Source of the DNA: an uncultured Kiritimatiellota bacterium
Lineage (GTDB): Bacteria > Verrucomicrobiota > Kiritimatiellia > RFP12 > DVOR01
Direction of reading: 5' to 3'
DNA length: 64,000 bases
Assembly (NCBI GenBank): GCA_944389945.1
Contig: CALXOF010000003.1
Span: 124,001-188,000, forward strand
The notes beneath the pieces are model-generated. The model was given only the letters and a program-made list of their open reading frames with translations. It did not search any database and was not told the DNA's origin. Positions within the stretch are counted from its first letter, which is position 1; each line of letters starts with the position of its first letter. Shown here piece after piece: positions 60,404 through 64,000 of the stretch. The position numbers and the translations under genes are program-made.

Positions 60404-61138
60404 ATGAAGAGAAGTCTTTTGTTGGTGGCTTGCGGCGCGTTGGCGCTGTGCGGATGCGTACAGAACTCCGACGTCCGGGAGGATGCGCGTCTGCGGGGGC
60501 AGGCAATGACGGCCTTTGCGGCGGGCGATTTCCAACAGACGCGGGCAATCATTGAACAGGCGGACGCACTGTATGTGCCGCAAGGAAAGTTGTGGCGGCG
60601 GACGCTGGAGCTGCGCATGGCGTTGGCGGAGAACGCGCGCCATGGAGAACTGCGCCGTTTCTTGATGGCGTGGGCCGAGCAGTGTAAGGAATGGGATGTG
60701 GCAACGCGCGCGGACGCGGAGCTGACGTTGGCCGAGGCGCTGTCGCCGGAGTTTGCCGCAGATTGGCTCTATGATATGGAGACGGCGGATTGGCCGCAGC
60801 CCCTGCGCACGCGTTATAATCTGTTGCGCGCCGATCTTCAGCAGGGGCAGGCGGCGCTCCATGACGACACGGTGGCGCGTTGGCGCCTGGGCGTGCGCGG
60901 CCTGTATGATTCCGGGCGTCTGCTCGCGGCCGCGAACGAGGCGGCCCGTTGCGCCAACGAGACGCACAACGCCGAGGCCGCCCTCATGGCCGCAAAACTT
61001 TACAACGAGGCCGGCGACGCCAAGCGCAAGGGCCAGGCTCTCACGTTGGCGGAGGCTCTGGCGAAGGGCGACGCCACCCTGAAACAGGAAATCGGCTTGG
61101 TCCGAACCGCACCGCTCGGCGAAAAGAGCGCTTTCTAA
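60404..61138 (+). CDS. Hypothetical lipoprotein, helical-repeat type
   Basis: 244 residues from ATG 60404 (MKRSLLLVACGALALCGC, Cys18 in LCGC). The mature part is almost all helical with TPR-like Ala-rich pairs: AMTAFAAGDFQQTRAIIEQA, TRADAELTLAEAL, LLAAANEAARCANE, AALMAAKLYNEAGDAKRKGQALTLAEAL. Likely a periplasmic scaffold or assembly lipoprotein. It is the first gene of a plus-strand operon with the coiled-coil proteins and dus. Confidence 0.82.
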   Translation: MKRSLLLVACGALALCGCVQNSDVREDARLRGQAMTAFAAGDFQQTRAIIEQADALYVPQGKLWRRTLELRMALAENARHGELRRFLMAWAEQCKEWDVATRADAELTLAEALSPEFAADWLYDMETADWPQPLRTRYNLLRADLQQGQAALHDDTVARWRLGVRGLYDSGRLLAAANEAARCANETHNAEAALMAAKLYNEAGDAKRKGQALTLAEALAKGDATLKQEIGLVRTAPLGEKSAF

Positions 61139-61149
61139 AGGAGAGAGAC

Positions 61150-61398
61150 ATGGACGAAGTGACCGCATTGCGGGAAGAGAATGCACGCCTGAAGGCTGAG
61201 CTGGCCGAGGTGAAGCAACGTTGGGAGCGCGAACTGGTGGTGGCCAAGGCCGCCCTGGTCAACGCTCAGGCCGACCTGGAATTGATGCGCGAGCGCCTCC
61301 GCGCCGCCATGCTCCGCACCCTGGAGGCCGACGATGAGGTCTTCGGCGTGCGCGAGGAGGCCGCCGAGGCCGTCCGCCGCGCGGGAGGCCGCCGCTAA
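61150..61398 (+). CDS. Small coiled-coil protein
   Basis: 82 residues from ATG 61150, AAAGGAG upstream. It is one continuous heptad helix (ALREENARLKAELAEVKQRW, LVNAQADLELMRERLRAAML) with a basic end (RRAGGRR). It begins 11 bases after the lipoprotein, and its TAA overlaps the ATG of the next gene (TAATG). Function unknown. Confidence 0.75.
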   Translation: MDEVTALREENARLKAELAEVKQRWERELVVAKAALVNAQADLELMRERLRAAMLRTLEADDEVFGVREEAAEAVRRAGGRR

Positions 61399-62681
61399 TG
61401 GCCGACGGCGACACGCGGCGTTGGTCCCTGCGCGACCCCTCCGGGGCGATGCGCAACGCGAACGTCCCCACCGCGCTTTTGGTGCAATGGGCGGCGCAGG
61501 GCCTCATCCTCCCGGGTTTCGACCTCTCGGCAGACGGCGAGACGTGGGCCCCCGCAGAGACCCTGCCGGACTTGGCGATGACGTGGTATATCGTCGCGCC
61601 GGAGCACGCGCCCTATGGCCCCGTGGCGAAGGCCGCCGCCGAGCGCCTCTTGGCCGAGGGACGTTTCCCGCAGGGCGCCACGCTGACGCAGGACCCCGGC
61701 AAGGCTCCCGTCTCCGCGGAGTTGCCGCTGGCCGTGGAGCAACCCCAGCCGTCGCAGGAACTCGAGGAGACTCGCCAGCGTTTGGTGCTCCTGGAGCGTG
61801 AGTTGCGCCAGAAGGACCGTCGCATCGAGGAGCTCCGCCGCGAGGCCGAGGCCCGACAAGGCGAGCTCGAAATCGGCGACAAACCCAACGCCCAGGCCCT
61901 GGCGCAGGAACTCGCCGCCATCCGCCTGGAACGCGACCACCTGCAGGCCGCCGCGCAGGAGGCCGCCGAGGCCGCCGCAGACCGTGAGCAGACGCTCAAG
62001 CAGCGTATCGAGACCCTGGAGAAGGCCCTGGAGACCGCGCAGGACGCGGCCGCCCAAGAGCCCGCGCCCCCCACCGGCGCCCTGGCCGAACTCCTCGACC
62101 GCGAGGCCGACACCCTCCGCCGCGCGCAGGAGGAAGAGGAGCGTTTCCTGGAGCAACTCCGGTCGCTGTCCCGCCGCCGCGCCGCCGCCTTCGCCGAGCG
62201 CATCGCCGAGATCCGTCGCATTGTCGGCGAGGCCCCCGGCGCCGCCCGCGCCACCGTGGCCCCGCCCCAGAGTCCCTCCGCGCGCCGGGAGCACGAGGCC
62301 CGCGTCGCCGCGCTCGAAAAGGCCCTGGAAGAGGGCCGCGCCCGCGAGACCGACCTGCAGAAACGCCTGGTCGCGCTCGAAGGTAGCGAGATTCAGCTCC
62401 GCGCCCAGCTCACCCAGGCCCAGCGGCAGACCCTCGATTCCCTCAAGCTCGACGAGAAGCTGCGCGAGACCGTCCAGGCCCTGGCCCGCGAACGCGCCGC
62501 CCGCGAGGAGGAACACGGCGAAAACGCCCGTATCCAAGAGCAGCTCCTCCGCCGCATCGAGGAACTCGAGCGCACCATCCCCGCCCTCTCCGCGCAAATG
62601 CCGCCGGAACCCGAGCCGGAACCTGAACCCGAGCCCGAACGCCCCTCGCGCGGCACCTTCGACTGGCTCCGCCGCCGATGA
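61398..62681 (+). CDS. GYF_2-like / long coiled-coil protein
   Basis: 427 residues. Two short domains of GYF_2 type are suggested at about 8-45 (RWSLRDPSGAMRNANVP, GFDLSADGETWAPAETL) and 62-98 (WYIVAPEHAPYGPVAKAAAE, LLAEGRFPQGATL). The rest (about 115-400) is a long, highly charged coiled coil, ending in an (EP)n run and FDWLRRR. GYF_2 modules bind proline-rich partners. Translationally coupled to the genes on both sides (TAATG before, ATGA after). Confidence 0.8.
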   Translation: MADGDTRRWSLRDPSGAMRNANVPTALLVQWAAQGLILPGFDLSADGETWAPAETLPDLAMTWYIVAPEHAPYGPVAKAAAERLLAEGRFPQGATLTQDPGKAPVSAELPLAVEQPQPSQELEETRQRLVLLERELRQKDRRIEELRREAEARQGELEIGDKPNAQALAQELAAIRLERDHLQAAAQEAAEAAADREQTLKQRIETLEKALETAQDAAAQEPAPPTGALAELLDREADTLRRAQEEEERFLEQLRSLSRRRAAAFAERIAEIRRIVGEAPGAARATVAPPQSPSARREHEARVAALEKALEEGRARETDLQKRLVALEGSEIQLRAQLTQAQRQTLDSLKLDEKLRETVQALARERAAREEEHGENARIQEQLLRRIEELERTIPALSAQMPPEPEPEPEPEPERPSRGTFDWLRRR

Positions 62682-63727
62682 CGGACCCCGCCGAGAACCC
62701 GAGCACTGTCCACCCCGAAGCGGCGGCCACTCCGTCGCCCCGCAGGGGCGCTCCGTTCTCTGTTCTCCGTTTTCCGTTCTCCGGGGCGGCCGAGGCCACC
62801 CCTCCCCTCCCCCTCTTCCTGGCGCCCATGGCCGAGTTCACCTCGCCACCCATGCGCGTACTCTGCGAGGCGTGCGGCGCCGCCCGCACCTACACCGAGA
62901 TGGTCAACGCCGAGGGCATCTGCCGCGCCTCGCCAAAGACCCTCTTCCTGCTAGAGACCTTCCCCGAGGAACGCAACGTCTGGGCGCACCTCTATGGCCC
63001 CGAGCCCGACCGCCTCGCCGAGGCCGCCAAACGCGTTGAGGCCCTCGGCCGCTTCCAAGGCATCGACCTCAACGCCGGCTGTCCCGTCCCCCGCATCACG
63101 GCCCAAGGCGCCGGCTCCGCGCTCCTCAAAGACCTCCCGCGCCTGGGCAAAATCCTCGAGGTCGTCGTCCGCGCCGTCCGCCTGCCCGTCACCTTCAAGA
63201 CGCGTCTGGGTCCCCACCCCGGTGCCCCCGTCTGGCGTGAAGTCATCCATATCGCCCGCGAAAGCGGTGTCGCCGCGGTCACCCTCCACGCCCGCTTCAC
63301 CTCGCAAGGCCACGCCGGCACCGTCCACCTCGACCTCCTCCGACAGGCCGTCGAGGCCGCCAGCGATCTGCCCGTCTTCGGCAACGGCTCCATCGTCGAC
63401 CGACCGAGCGCCGAGGCCATGGCCGCCACCGGTGTCCGCGCCCTGCTCATCGCCCGCGCCGCGCTCGAAAATCCCTGCGTCTTCAGCTTCTCCAAGGGCG
63501 ACCCCTGCGACCTGGCCGAACGTCACCTCGACCTCGAGCTGCGCTACCGCGCCCTAGCCCAAACCTTCTCCCGCCTCACCCCCGAAGAGGCCACCGTCCT
63601 CACCTTCCGCAAACACCTCTTCCGCTACTTCAAGGGCCTCCCCGGCGCCAACGCCCTCCGCGGCCGCCTGATGGATCTACACACCGTCTCCGACCTCCGC
63701 GCCGCCATCGCAGCCTTCCGGCAATAA
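62678..63727 (+). CDS. tRNA-dihydrouridine synthase with repeat-derived N-terminal extension
   Basis: 349 residues. FMN-dependent Dus family: FLAPMAEFTSPPMR (about 46-59, usually the N-terminus), TEMVNAEG, GIDLNAGCPVPRI with the active-site Cys, GSALLKDL, KTRLG, TLHARF and GNGSIVDRP. It reduces uridines in tRNA. The ATG overlaps the previous stop (ATGA). Residues about 19-40 (RRGAPFSVLRFPFS) are encoded by a dispersed repeat (CGCCCC hairpin plus CCGTTCTC units, 62734-62800). There is no ATG, GTG or TTG between this repeat and the conserved core, so the repeat is apparently translated. Confidence 0.93.
   Translation: MTDPAENPSTVHPEAAATPSPRRGAPFSVLRFPFSGAAEATPPLPLFLAPMAEFTSPPMRVLCEACGAARTYTEMVNAEGICRASPKTLFLLETFPEERNVWAHLYGPEPDRLAEAAKRVEALGRFQGIDLNAGCPVPRITAQGAGSALLKDLPRLGKILEVVVRAVRLPVTFKTRLGPHPGAPVWREVIHIARESGVAAVTLHARFTSQGHAGTVHLDLLRQAVEAASDLPVFGNGSIVDRPSAEAMAATGVRALLIARAALENPCVFSFSKGDPCDLAERHLDLELRYRALAQTFSRLTPEEATVLTFRKHLFRYFKGLPGANALRGRLMDLHTVSDLRAAIAAFRQ
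62734..62800. repeat. Repeat module within the dus coding sequence
   Basis: GTCGCCCCGCAGGGGCG hairpin followed by TCCGTTCTC-type units and a GGGGCGGCCGAGGCCACCCC hairpin. The same order occurs in intergenic and gene-end positions elsewhere (16775-16838). Confidence 0.85.
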
Positions 63728-63866
63728 GCCAAGCGGAGTTCCCACAAAGACACAAAAGAACGCAAGGGCCTGGGCACTTCACCGTTCGGCCCTTCGGGCC
63801 TCACTCCCTATCCCCATCCCTTGCGGTTCTGTCGCTTCTCGAAAAGCGCCTCAGGCAACGCCGCCC
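63728..63866. repeat. Intergenic region with CGCAAGGG element, copy 3
   Basis: A CACAAAGACACAAAAG-type run, then a 65-base inverted-repeat element (63761-63825) in the opposite orientation to copy 1. Its inner hairpin is GGCCC-TTC-GGGCC. No gene is seen. Confidence 0.75.
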
Positions 63867-64000
63867 TTACTCCACAACGATGGGTGGGGAGGCGTTGAGG
63901 AGGGCGCGGAGGGTGAGGAGGGCCCAGGCGGTGGATTCGGCATCGCCCCAATGGCCGCCTTGGGCAGAGGTTTGCTGGGAATCGATGAGGGAGAGGGTGA
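63867..64000 (-). CDS. C-terminal end of a possible alpha-toroid repeat protein (partial)
   Basis: The minus strand frame from the right edge ends at TAA 63867 and gives LSLIDSQQTSAQGGHWGDAE then STAWALLTLRALL and SPPIVVE. The GGHWGD...STAWALLTLRALL pattern resembles the terpenoid-cyclase/prenyltransferase alpha-alpha barrel repeat (QxxxGxW and TAxALLAL). The rest lies outside the window. Confidence 0.5.
   Translation of the reverse strand, partial: TLSLIDSQQTSAQGGHWGDAESTAWALLTLRALLNASPPIVVE

Overview
The window is GC-rich DNA from a Gram-negative bacterium. It carries an Mla/MCE lipid-transport operon, several lipoproteins, two giant exported surface proteins and a divergent EF-Tu. I infer a member of the PVC group, most likely Kiritimatiellota or a relative in Verrucomicrobiota. 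This placement rests on gene content and recalled family traits; no marker-gene tree was possible. Nearly all genes between 0.8 and 60 kb lie on the minus strand. Only the partial gene at the left edge and the block at 60.4-63.7 kb lie on the plus strand.

Layout. 1-3.1 kb: end of a gene, an unknown protein and a four-helix-bundle protein between repeat blocks. 3.6-10 kb: giant surface protein 1. 10.8-12.4 kb: nuclease-like gene A. 12.9-18.2 kb: a membrane coiled-coil protein, the mlaD-mlaF-mlaE operon and an aromatic-repeat exported protein. 19.2-26 kb: a GNAT/NAGS-like gene with ktrA, nuclease-like gene B, then the run M42 peptidase-nadC-coaX-yggT-DUF167. 26-29.6 kb: a lipoprotein, an Orn/Lys/Arg decarboxylase and a ferredoxin. 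29.9-36.9 kb: giant surface protein 2. 37.4-44.5 kb: tandem array of nuclease-like genes C-F. 44.7-47.6 kb: pheA and a DAHP synthase with an aromatic leader-peptide attenuator. 48-51.2 kb: nuclease-like genes G and H. 51.3-54.4 kb: three related exported proteins. 55.2-60 kb: the tRNA-Thr-tuf-rpmG-tRNA-Trp-secE-nusG-rplK-rplA-rplJ-rplL cluster, without rpoBC after it. 60.4-63.7 kb: a lipoprotein, two coiled-coil proteins and a dihydrouridine synthase. The right edge holds the end of a possible alpha-toroid protein.

Two features dominate. First, eight paralogues of an AAA-ATPase-like plus PD-(D/E)XK protein (PF09820 + PF08011 type) occur in 64 kb. Four form a near-identical 1.8 kb tandem array, several look like chimeras of one another, and one (B) sits between 28-bp direct repeats made from the 3' end of the DUF167 gene. 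Second, most long intergenic regions are mosaics of a limited set of short modules. Many modules are hairpins whose two arms change together between copies, within an otherwise constant frame. These modules run up to promoters, supply stop codons, and have entered coding sequence in at least two genes. I know of no described system combining these traits, and I regard it as the main discovery candidate.

Promoters are strikingly uniform. Most transcription units begin at an extended -10 (TG-N-TATNNT-like). Housekeeping-type and surface genes also have a TTGAC-like -35 at 17 bp, whereas the nuclease-like genes have only the extended -10 with repeats directly upstream.
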